From Streptomyces sp. S3(2020) (GTDB lineage Bacteria; Actinomycetota; Actinomycetes; Streptomycetales; Streptomycetaceae), in NCBI RefSeq assembly GCF_013044505.1, contig NZ_JABERD010000049.1, positions 1 through 54,133 of the forward strand: DNA of 54,133 bases. Direction: 5' to 3'. Of the stretch, positions 41,358-47,964 are shown piece after piece. The number at the start of each line of letters is the position of its first letter. Position 1 is the first letter of the stretch. The notes under the pieces were generated by a model that was not told the DNA's origin, made no database searches, and saw only the letters and a list, made by a program, of their open reading frames with translations. The position numbers were made by a program, and so were the translations under genes.

Positions 41358-42322
41358 GCGGCCTCCTCGACCCGTCGGTCCCCATCCGTGAGGTGCAGGA
41401 ACACCTCGTCCAGCGTCGGCCGCCGCAGCGCCACGTCCTCCGCCTCGATCCCGGCCTCCTCCAGCGCCCGTACGACCCCGGAGAGCGCCGCCATCCGGTC
41501 GGTGACCGGGGCGCTGAGCAGCCGGCGGTCGGTGTCGACCGAGACGCCCGCCTCTGGCAGCGGCAACAGGGCGACCGCCGCGCCCAGTTGGCCCTCGTCG
41601 CGCAGTACTACGTCGATGCGGTCGCCGCCCGTCAGGGCCTTCAGCTCGTCCGGTGTGCCGTCGGCGATCACCCGGCCGGCGTCGACGACCGAGATGCGGT
41701 CGGCGAGCTGGTCGGCCTCGTCGAGGTACTGCGTGGTCAGCAGGACCGTCGTACCGCCGCCGACGAGGGTGCGGACCGCGGACCACACCTCGGCGCGGCC
41801 GCGCGGGTCGAGGCCGGTGGTGGGTTCGTCCAGGAAGAGCACCTCCGGCTCGGTGATCAGGGAGGCCGCGAGATCCAGGCGGCGGCGCATGCCTCCGCTG
41901 TAGGCGCGGACCGGTTTGCGGCCGGTGCCGGTCAGGTCGAAGCGGACCAGGAGCTCGTCGGCACGCGCGCGTGCCCGGCGGGCGCCCAGGTGGTAGAGGC
42001 GGCCGAACATCTCCAGGTTCTGCCGGCCGCCGAGTTCCTCGTCGAGCGCCGCGTGCTGGCCGAGCAGGCCGATGCGGAAGCGCACCTCGTGCGCCTGCCG
42101 TACGACGTCGTGGCCTGCCACCTCGATACGGCCCGCGTCCGGCCGGAGCAGGGTGGACAGGATGCGGACCAGGGTCGTCTTGCCCGCGCCGTTGGGCCCG
42201 AGCACTCCGTGCACCGTGCCTCGCCCGACCTCCAGGTCGAGGCCGTCCAGTGCGTTCTTTGCGGTGGTGGTGCTGCCGTACTTCTTGCGTGCCCCTTCGA
42301 CGGTGATCGCCGCGTCGGCCAC
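41354..42322 (-). CDS. ABC transporter ATP-binding protein (DrrA-like)
   Basis: The 322-aa ATPase has Walker A GPNGAGKT (42-49), signature YSGGMRRRLD (141-150), Walker B VLFLDEPTTGLDP (161-173) and a C-terminal DUF4162-type extension typical of DrrA. Start GTG 42322 has GAAGGAG 5 nt upstream. Upstream TTG 42343 would also keep the frame but lies inside the operator. Expressed from the PadR-controlled promoter with the permease. Confidence 0.92.
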   Translation of the reverse strand: MADAAITVEGARKKYGSTTTAKNALDGLDLEVGRGTVHGVLGPNGAGKTTLVRILSTLLRPDAGRIEVAGHDVVRQAHEVRFRIGLLGQHAALDEELGGRQNLEMFGRLYHLGARRARARADELLVRFDLTGTGRKPVRAYSGGMRRRLDLAASLITEPEVLFLDEPTTGLDPRGRAEVWSAVRTLVGGGTTVLLTTQYLDEADQLADRISVVDAGRVIADGTPDELKALTGGDRIDVVLRDEGQLGAAVALLPLPEAGVSVDTDRRLLSAPVTDRMAALSGVVRALEEAGIEAEDVALRRPTLDEVFLHLTDGDRRVEEAA

Positions 42323-42336
42323 TGGGACTCCTTCGC

Positions 42337-42395
42337 TAGTCAAACTTGACTACCAGCTCGAAGCTAATACCCCGAAGCCAATTGGTCAAACTTGA
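42337..42395 (-). promoter_or_regulatory. Promoter with two PadR-type operators
   Basis: Site 1, TAGTCAA-AC-TTGACTA (42337-42352), is a perfect dyad. Site 2 at 42385-42395 repeats the 11-bp core GTCAAACTTGA; centres are 46 bp apart. On the minus strand TTGACC (42389-42384), 17 nt, TAGCTT (42366-42361) forms a promoter, so site 2 covers the -35 and site 1 lies just downstream of transcription start. Site 2 ends against the padR stop codon. Confidence 0.75.
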
Positions 42396-43037
42396 TTAGC
42401 GGGCGTCCTCCGGATGCCGCTCCCCCGTCGCGTACGGGTTCACCTGGTCCTCGGCGAGGACACCGACGAACGGCTCGCCCTCCCCCGCGAAGGTGTAGGC
42501 GCCGTCCTCGATCCGGGAGATCAGCCCCTGGGTCCACTCGGCCTCCGCGTCGGCCGTGTGCACCCAGAGATTCATGATCTCGCCGATATGACCGAGCTGC
42601 CCCGGCCCCTCCTCGGGGATGTAGTGCTCGGTGACGGCCGAGCGCCACTCCTCGATCCTGCGGGTGCGCTCCTTGAGCAGGGCCACCGCCTCGGCGCGCG
42701 GCAGGTCGACCATGCAGCCGATGGCCGCCGACTTCATGTCCATCTTCTGGTCGTACGAGGTCAGCGCCTCGCGCACCAGACCGAGGTACTCCTCGGTGCC
42801 GGCCTCGGTGATCTCGTACTCCGTGCGCGGTGGTCCGCCCGCGGTGGACGGCGCGATCTCGTGCGCGTGCAGCAGTCCCTGCTTGGCCATCTGCTTCAGG
42901 GCGTGGTAGATCGAGCCGGGCTTGGCGTTGGACCACTCGTGCGCGCCCCAGTACTCCAGGTCGTTGCGCACCTGGTAGCCGTGGGTCCGCCCGTGCTGGC
43001 GCACCGCGGCCAGCACGAGGAGACGGATCGTTGACAT
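42396..43037 (-). CDS. PadR-family transcriptional regulator
   Basis: The 213-aa protein has a PadR winged helix (IRLLVLAAVRQHGRTHGYQVRNDLEYWGAHEWSNAKPGSIYHALKQM; quoted in part as GSIYHALKQM) and a C-terminal helical dimerisation domain (Vir-type). It lies directly upstream of the ABC exporter operon with the two operator copies between. PadR regulators commonly repress a neighbouring drug exporter and respond to its substrate. No separate operator for padR itself is seen. Confidence 0.9.
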   Translation of the reverse strand: MSTIRLLVLAAVRQHGRTHGYQVRNDLEYWGAHEWSNAKPGSIYHALKQMAKQGLLHAHEIAPSTAGGPPRTEYEITEAGTEEYLGLVREALTSYDQKMDMKSAAIGCMVDLPRAEAVALLKERTRRIEEWRSAVTEHYIPEEGPGQLGHIGEIMNLWVHTADAEAEWTQGLISRIEDGAYTFAGEGEPFVGVLAEDQVNPYATGERHPEDAR

Positions 43038-43055
43038 GCGGTCCAGGTTATGACC

Positions 43056-43592
43056 TCAGCTCTGCGCCAGTCCCACCAGCTCGAAAGCCGTCTTCCCGTC
43101 GAGGGACTCGCGGATGATGTCGGCGTGCCCCGCGTGCCGGGCCGTCTCGCGGATCAGGTGCAGAACCAGCCAGCGCATGGAGACCGACTCGTCCGGCGGG
43201 AACCAGGGTTCGTCCGGGAGCGCGAAGGTGTCGTCGAGGCTGGGCACCGAGCGGACGAACGCCTCCGTCTCGGCGGCGACCTTCTCCCAGTACGCCAGTT
43301 GCTGCTCCACGCTCTCGCCGTCGACCAGAGCGAAACACTCGTGCCAGTTCGACTCGTCCCGCTTCACCGCCGGCGCCTCGCCCTTGGCCCGTGCGACCCA
43401 GCCCTGCTCGACCTCGGCGACGTGCTTGAGCAGGCCCGCCAGGGACAGTTCGCTCGCGCTGGGCCTGCCGGACGCCTGTTCGTCGGTCAGCCCGAGCACG
43501 GACCGGCGGATGCCGCCGCGCTGCTCGGCGAGGAAGGAGAGCAGTGCGCCGCGCTCGTCGCCGTACGCCTCGGCTCGCACGTGAGTGACCAT
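43056..43592 (-). CDS. DinB-family metal-binding protein (DUF664)
   Basis: The 178-aa four-helix bundle protein carries His57 (LLKHVAEVEQ), His153 and His156 (ARHAGHAD) as likely metal ligands. DUF664 members in actinobacteria are candidate mycothiol- or bacillithiol-dependent S-transferases. A specific substrate cannot be named. It ends 19 nt upstream of padR and might be co-transcribed. A small perfect dyad TGTCCT/AGGACA lies 80 nt upstream. Confidence 0.85.
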   Translation of the reverse strand: MVTHVRAEAYGDERGALLSFLAEQRGGIRRSVLGLTDEQASGRPSASELSLAGLLKHVAEVEQGWVARAKGEAPAVKRDESNWHECFALVDGESVEQQLAYWEKVAAETEAFVRSVPSLDDTFALPDEPWFPPDESVSMRWLVLHLIRETARHAGHADIIRESLDGKTAFELVGLAQS

Positions 43593-43671
43593 GACCGGTG
43601 CCTTTCGTCGGGGATCGGGGCCCGGAGGCCTCCTGACACAGACGAAGTTACGGGGGCTTGCGGTCAGCTTC

Positions 43672-43685
43672 TGTCCTCAAGGACA
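43672..43685. promoter_or_regulatory. Small perfect dyad upstream of the DinB gene
   Basis: TGTCCT-CA-AGGACA, 80 nt before the DinB start. It is a candidate operator only; no regulator can be assigned. Confidence 0.3.
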
Positions 43686-43716
43686 AGGCTCGCTGAGGGA
43701 TCCGCCGGGAGAACGC

Positions 43717-43760
43717 CGGAGCCGGCGACCTGGCCCCTCAGGGCCCGGTCGCCGGCTCCG
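43717..43760 (-). terminator. Terminator of the aldehyde dehydrogenase gene
   Basis: A perfect 14-bp stem, CGGAGCCGGCGACC (43717-43730) with GGTCGCCGGCTCCG (43747-43760), lies 20 nt downstream of the stop at 43780. The 16-nt loop can extend the stem with GGCCC/GGGCC. Confidence 0.75.
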
Positions 43761-43779
43761 TACGGTTCGTGCGCGTCGC

Positions 43780-45240
43780 TCAGAACGGGAAGCCGCTGCG
43801 GCCGTGCTGGACCGAGATCCACTTCAGCGTGGTGAAGGCGTCCAGCATCGTCTCGCCGTTGAGGCGGCCGACGCCGGAGCTCTTCTCGCCGCCGAAGGGG
43901 ACGATCGGCTCGTCGTGGACGGTGCCGTCGTTGACGTGGAACATGCCGGTGTCGACGCGCTTGGCGAAGTTGACGCCGCGCTCGATGTTCGCGGTGTGGA
44001 CGGCGCCGCTGAGGCCGTACGGGGTGTCGTTGACGACACGGACCGCGTCCTCCTCGCCGTCGACCGGGATGAGGAAGGCGACCGGGCCGAAGACCTCCTG
44101 GTGGAGGAGGGCGGAGCCGGCCGGGATGTCCGTGAGGACCGACGGCGAGACCAGGTTGTCGGTCGTCTCGCCGCGCACCAGGGCCGTCGCGCCCTCGGCT
44201 ATCGCCTGCTCGACGGTGCTCGCGAGGGCGTCCGCCTGGGAGGAGTTGATGACCGGGCCGATCACCGTCTCCGGGTCGCGCGGGTCGCCCACCTTGAGGC
44301 TCTTGACCTTCGCGACGAACTTCTCGGTGAACTCGTCGGCGATCGAGCGGTCCACGAGCACGCGGTTGGCGGCCATGCAGACCTGGCCCTGATGGACGTA
44401 CCGGCTGAAGACCGCGGCGTCGACGGCGTAGTCGATGTCGGCGTCGTCGAGCACCACGATGGCGCTGTTGCCGCCGAGTTCGAGGACCGAGCGCTTGAAG
44501 TGCGAGGCGGTGACGGTGGCGACGTGGCGGCCGACCTTGTCGGAGCCCGTGAAGGAGATGACCTTCGGAATGGGGTGCTCGATGAAGGCGTCGCCGATCT
44601 CCGCGATGTCGGTGACGACCACGTTGAGGAGACCCTTGGGCAGGCCCGCGTCCTCGAAGATCTTCGCGACCAAGGTGCCGCCGGTGATCGGGGTGTTCTG
44701 GTGCGGCTTCAGCACGACGCCGTTGCCGAGCGCCAGCGCCGGGGCCACCGACTTGATCGACAGCAGGAACGGGAAGTTGAAGGGGCTGATCACACCCACC
44801 ACGCCCACCGGCACCCGGTAGACGCGGTTCTCCTTGCCGTCGATCGGCGACGGGATGATGCGGCCCTCGGGGCGCAGCGACAGATGGATCGCCTCGCGCA
44901 GGAACTCCTTGGCGAGGTGGAGCTCGAAGCCGGCCTTGACGCGCGTGCCGCCGAGCTCGGCGATGATCACATCGGTGATCTCCTGCTCGCGCTCCTTGAT
45001 CAGGCCGAGCGCCTTCTCGAAGACCCCGCGACGGGCGTACGGGTTGGTGTCGGCCCACTCCTTCTGGGCGCGGGCGGCCGCCTGGTACGCCTCGTCGACC
45101 TCGTCGACCGTGGCTATGGTGATCGACGCCAGCTTCTCACCGTCGTACGGGTTGAAGTCGATGATGTCCCACGAGCCGGTGCCCGGGCGCCACTCACCGT
45201 CGATGTACTGCTGGGCCAGATCAGTGAAGTACGACGACAT
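43780..45240 (-). CDS. NAD(P)-dependent aldehyde dehydrogenase
   Basis: The 486-aa ALDH oxidises an aldehyde to the acid. ELGGNSAIVV carries the general-base Glu, GQVCMAANRV the catalytic Cys, and FTGSDKVG the cofactor turn. The NFPF (ISPFNFPFLLS) and DEPIVPFGGEKSSGVGR blocks are like benzaldehyde/vanillin dehydrogenases (XylC, Vdh-like), so an aromatic aldehyde is plausible. The substrate is not proven. GGGG lies just before ATG 45240. Confidence 0.9.
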   Translation of the reverse strand: MSSYFTDLAQQYIDGEWRPGTGSWDIIDFNPYDGEKLASITIATVDEVDEAYQAAARAQKEWADTNPYARRGVFEKALGLIKEREQEITDVIIAELGGTRVKAGFELHLAKEFLREAIHLSLRPEGRIIPSPIDGKENRVYRVPVGVVGVISPFNFPFLLSIKSVAPALALGNGVVLKPHQNTPITGGTLVAKIFEDAGLPKGLLNVVVTDIAEIGDAFIEHPIPKVISFTGSDKVGRHVATVTASHFKRSVLELGGNSAIVVLDDADIDYAVDAAVFSRYVHQGQVCMAANRVLVDRSIADEFTEKFVAKVKSLKVGDPRDPETVIGPVINSSQADALASTVEQAIAEGATALVRGETTDNLVSPSVLTDIPAGSALLHQEVFGPVAFLIPVDGEEDAVRVVNDTPYGLSGAVHTANIERGVNFAKRVDTGMFHVNDGTVHDEPIVPFGGEKSSGVGRLNGETMLDAFTTLKWISVQHGRSGFPF

Positions 45241-45311
45241 GTGATCCCCAAATCGCTAGCAGACGCACGCGACGCGCGATCGACGTCACGGTCTGATCAC
45301 GCGTCATCGTA

Positions 45312-45324
45312 CTTGTGCGACAAG
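45312..45324. promoter_or_regulatory. Dyad upstream of the aldehyde dehydrogenase gene
   Basis: CTTGT-GCG-ACAAG, 72 nt upstream of the dehydrogenase start. It is a possible operator without an assigned regulator. The gap 45241-45392 holds nothing else I recognise. Confidence 0.3.
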
Positions 45325-45392
45325 CGAGTTGGGGACGCAGAGCGATGTTCTGGGGAAAACCCTAGGAGACTTTGCGAAGATCCCGGGAGCAC

Positions 45393-46253
45393 TCAGGAGA
45401 GTTGGAGGAGGCCGCGCAGCAGATCCCGGCTCTCGTCCGGGCCCGGACTGTCCTGCTGGAGCTCCTTGAGCGCCTTCTCGTACTGGGCGACGTCCTCGCG
45501 CTTGTCCAGGTACAGGGCGCTGGTGAGCTGCTCCAGATAGACCACGTCCGAGAGGTCGGACTCGGGGAAGCTGAGGAGCGTGAAGGCGCCGGACTCGCCG
45601 GAGTGGCCGCCGAAGCCGAACGGCATGACCTGCAACCGCACGTTGGGCTGCTCGGAGACCTCGATGAGATGCTGGAGCTGACCCCGCATCACCTCGCGGT
45701 CGCCGTACGGCCGGCGCAGGGCCGCCTCGTCGAGGACGATGTGGAACTCGGGGCCGCCCACTTCGGCGAGGTACTTCTGGCGTTCCAGACGCAGCGCCAC
45801 CCGCTTCTCGACGTCGGCCTCGCTCGCACCCTTCATACCGCGCCGCACCACCGCGCGGGCGTAGGCCTCGGTCTGGAGCAGGCCGTGCACGAACTGCACC
45901 TCGTACACCCGGATCAGGGTGGCCGCGCCCTCCAGGCCGACATAGGTGGGGAACCAGCTCGGCAGGACGTCGGAGTAACTGTGCCACCAGCCCGCGACAT
46001 TGGCCTCGCGGGCGAGGGAGAGCAGCGAGGCGCGCTCCTGCTCGTCCGTGATGCCGTACAACGTCAGCAGGTCCTCGACGTCCCTCGTCTTGAAGCTCAC
46101 CCGGCCCAACTCCATCCGGCTGATCTTCGACTCCGAGGCGCGGATGGAGTAGCCCGCGGCCTCGCGGGTGATTCCGCGTGCCTCACGCAGTCGCCTGAGT
46201 TGCGAGCCGAGCAGCATGCGCCGCACCACCGATCCGGGCTCTCCCGCGCTCAC
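45393..46253 (-). CDS. XRE-family regulator with DUF5753 domain (WhiJ-type)
   Basis: The 286-aa protein has an N-terminal XRE helix-turn-helix (LGSQLRRLREARGITREAAGYSIRASESKISRMELG; key residues SESKISRME) and a C-terminal DUF5753 domain (WFPTYVGLEGAATLIRVYEVQFVHGLLQTEAYARA). These regulators pair with DUF397 proteins in the whiJ/abaA clusters that influence Streptomyces development and antibiotics; both partners are present here. GTG 46253 is the start. It faces away from the HATPase gene, with the shared element at 46449-46479 between them. Confidence 0.9.
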   Translation of the reverse strand: MSAGEPGSVVRRMLLGSQLRRLREARGITREAAGYSIRASESKISRMELGRVSFKTRDVEDLLTLYGITDEQERASLLSLAREANVAGWWHSYSDVLPSWFPTYVGLEGAATLIRVYEVQFVHGLLQTEAYARAVVRRGMKGASEADVEKRVALRLERQKYLAEVGGPEFHIVLDEAALRRPYGDREVMRGQLQHLIEVSEQPNVRLQVMPFGFGGHSGESGAFTLLSFPESDLSDVVYLEQLTSALYLDKREDVAQYEKALKELQQDSPGPDESRDLLRGLLQLS

Positions 46254-46360
46254 GTTCGCCAGCCTCCCCAGCCGTCTTCAGGAGCCGAAGTCTGCCACTA
46301 AAACACTTCGAGCTGTACTCGTCCGATTACAGAGATGGAAAGAAGCCAAAGATTCCACAC

Positions 46361-46410
46361 AGCAGGAGGGGAGGAGAAGGCAAGAGAGGTAAGGAAGTTG
46401 GCGGAAAAAA
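46361..46410 (+). other. Polypurine tract
   Basis: 44 of 50 bases are purines (AGGAGGGGAGGAGAAGGC and so on), unlike anything else in the window. It lies between the divergent XRE and HATPase genes, ahead of the shared operator. Role unknown; it could be a structured or low-melting upstream region. Confidence 0.5.
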
Positions 46411-46448
46411 TGCCCAACAAGCGGTACGGGAGCATCCAATTCGGTCAC

Positions 46449-46479
46449 GTGCACGTGCATCTGCACCTTGCATCTGCAC
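46449..46479 (+). promoter_or_regulatory. whiJ-type cassette element 1 (upstream of HATPase gene)
   Basis: A 31-bp element starts GTGCACGTGCATCTGC and ends TGCATCTGCAC, so GCATCTGCA occurs twice as a direct repeat. A 30-bp inverted copy with the same ends lies before the DUF397 gene at 47488-47517. Each is oriented the same way relative to the gene behind it, 71 and 78 nt from the start codon. Confidence 0.75.
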
Positions 46480-46550
46480 TCCTCATCCGAAACCATGGTC
46501 CCGCGCAACCGCTGCATCGCAACGACCGCGAACCTCCGGGAGTGCCTCGC

Positions 46551-47048
46551 ATGGGGACGAATGGATCGACCATGCTCGAGCCGTTACGGCAGGGCCTTCC
46601 GCCGCTGGATCCCGCGGCCGTGTCCAACGCCGCCTCCTGTGCCCTTCCCGCCCGCTACGAAGCGGTGCGCGAGGCACGGCAGTTCACCCGCAGAACGCTC
46701 GACCAGTGGGACATAGGCGACCGGTTCGACGACGTCTGCCTGGTGGTCTCCGAACTGGTCACCAATGCCCTGCGGCACGGTCTGCCGACGAGCAACGGAC
46801 ACGCGCCCGAACAGATTCCGCCCGTGCGGCTGCATCTGATGCGCTGGACCGAGCGACTGGTGTGCGCGGTGCGCGATCCCAGCCACGACAGTCCGGTCGC
46901 GCGCGACTCGGACGACTTCTCGGCGGAGTCCGGGCGGGGTCTGTTCCTCGTCGACTCCTTCGCGGACGGCTGGGGATGGCATCCGCTCGCGGGCACGCTC
47001 AACGGCAAGGTCGTCTGGGCGCTGTTCCGTCTGCAGTCCGCCGAGTGA
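46551..47048 (+). CDS. HATPase-domain protein (anti-sigma-factor-like serine kinase fold)
   Basis: The 165-aa protein has a GHKL ATPase fold: N-box SELVTNALRHG, G1-like VCAVRDPSHDSP and G2-like ESGRGLFLVDSF. It belongs to the Streptomyces family of small HATPase proteins of the SpoIIAB/RsbW type that accompany WhiJ-like regulators. Start ATG 46551 (MGTNGSTMLEP) has GGGAG 8 nt upstream. The same frame is open further upstream, through the operator, but that extension has no homology and is not used. No kinase substrate is known. Confidence 0.85.
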   Translation: MGTNGSTMLEPLRQGLPPLDPAAVSNAASCALPARYEAVREARQFTRRTLDQWDIGDRFDDVCLVVSELVTNALRHGLPTSNGHAPEQIPPVRLHLMRWTERLVCAVRDPSHDSPVARDSDDFSAESGRGLFLVDSFADGWGWHPLAGTLNGKVVWALFRLQSAE

Positions 47049-47050
47049 GG

Positions 47051-47065
47051 CGCCGCGGCGTTTTT
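47051..47065 (+). terminator. Short GC-hairpin plus T5 after HATPase gene
   Basis: CGCCGCGGCG followed by TTTTT starts 2 nt after the stop at 47048. The stem is only 4 bp with a tight loop, so efficiency is uncertain. Confidence 0.5.
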
Positions 47066-47154
47066 CGAGGCCACGGTTCTACGCGCGTCACAGGGCGTGA
47101 GACGTCGATCGCCCTGAGTCGTCCACGCTGTGCCGGGATGCCGGTTCCCGCAGG

Positions 47155-47409
47155 TCAGCCCAGTACCAGGTGGTCGAACTCGCCGTCCTTCACCCCGAGC
47201 AGCATCGCCTCTATCTCGGCGCGCGTGTAGACGAGCGCCGGACCGTCGGGGAACCGGGAGTTGCGCATGGCCACGCCTCCGTCGGGGAGGCGTGCGAACT
47301 CGACGCAGGAACCCTGCGAGTTGCTGTGCCGGCTCTTCTGCCAGGCCACCCCGTTCAGCTCCGTGGCTGCCATGCCGTTGTACACGTCGTTGTACACGTC
47401 GTGGTCCAC
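47155..47409 (-). CDS. DUF397 protein (BldB-related small protein)
   Basis: The 84-aa protein has the DUF397 core: WQKSRHSNSQGSCVEFARLPDGGVAMRNSRFPDGPALVYTRAE. DUF397 proteins work with DUF5753 XRE regulators in whiJ/abaA-type systems. GTG 47409 (GGGGAG 8 nt upstream) gives an N-terminus with a 12-bp tandem duplication (DVYNDVYN). It may also start at ATG 47373. A -10 like TATGAT (47476-47471) and the inverted element 47488-47517 precede it. Confidence 0.88.
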   Translation of the reverse strand: MDHDVYNDVYNGMAATELNGVAWQKSRHSNSQGSCVEFARLPDGGVAMRNSRFPDGPALVYTRAEIEAMLLGVKDGEFDHLVLG

Positions 47410-47470
47410 AGGTCGCTCCCCGGTGGTGCGGTGGCCTTGGGGCCATTGATGCAGAGGTCAACTGGTCCGG

Positions 47471-47517
47471 ATCATAGCTCTGTTCACGTGCAGATGCATG
47501 AGCAGATGCACGTGCAC
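47471..47517 (-). promoter_or_regulatory. DUF397 promoter with cassette element 2
   Basis: On the minus strand, GTGCACGTGCATCTGC...TGCATCTGCAC (47517-47488) is followed after 11 nt by TATGAT (47476-47471). The element covers the -35 position. The stretch 47410-47725 between DUF397 and rpsR holds only this promoter and the terminator at 47675-47707. Confidence 0.65.
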
Positions 47518-47674
47518 GCGGGGTGGTCCTGTGGTTACAGATGTGACGTACGGGGCGCCGGATACGTTCCCCCGCACCCTGGCCCCTCGGCTTAACCCCC
47601 GCGTGTATGAGGTATAGACGCGTACCGCGCCTGTTGTGTTCCAAGCTTCACCTAATCGTGCGGAGGCAAAGTTC

Positions 47675-47707
47675 GGCCCCGGCGTGAACCGTGTCCACGC
47701 CGGGGCC
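47675..47707 (-). terminator. Terminator of the rpmG-rpmE2-cobW-rpsR operon
   Basis: A perfect 12-bp stem, GGCCCCGGCGTG (47675-47686) with CACGCCGGGGCC (47696-47707), has a 9-nt loop. On the minus strand the hairpin is followed by GAACTTTG. It starts 18 nt after the rpsR stop. Confidence 0.85.
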
Positions 47708-47725
47708 TCGGGAGGGGGCGGGCGA

Positions 47726-47959
47726 TCAGCGGTTGCCGTACGGCAACAGTGCCATCTCCCGGGCGTTCTTGATGGCGCGGGCCAGCCGGCGCTGCTGCTG
47801 GGCCGTGACGCGGGTGACCCGGCGGCTGCGGATCTTGCCGCGGTCGGAGATGAACTTCCGCAGCAGATCGGTGTCCTTGTAGTCGATATAGGTGATCTTC
47901 GCCTGGTCCAGCGGGTTGGGACGGTTCTTGGCGGGCTTGCGCTCGGGCTTGCGGGGCAT
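47726..47959 (-). CDS. rpsR: 30S ribosomal protein bS18, second copy
   Basis: The 77-aa protein is basic with the bS18 blocks ITYIDYKDTDLLRKFISDRGKIRSRRVTRV (in part) and ARAIKNAREMALLPY. It contains no Cys, so it is zinc-independent. It is the last gene of the Zur-type operon, 5 nt from the cobW-like gene. Streptomyces keeps a second rpsR with the main ssb/rplI cluster; this is the paralogue. ATG 47959 is the start. Confidence 0.93.
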   Translation of the reverse strand: MPRKPERKPAKNRPNPLDQAKITYIDYKDTDLLRKFISDRGKIRSRRVTRVTAQQQRRLARAIKNAREMALLPYGNR

Positions 47960-47964
47960 GCGGG

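Noticed and set aside
42381..42399. Part of padR or an attachment site
   Set aside because: The TCAAACTTGA repeats lie in a promoter next to a PadR gene with no integrase near; an operator explains them better.
46335..46550. Upstream extension of the HATPase frame (MERSQRFHTAGG and on)
   Set aside because: It runs through the polypurine tract and the repeated operator (giving VHVHLHL), has no homology, and a good ribosome site supports ATG 46551.
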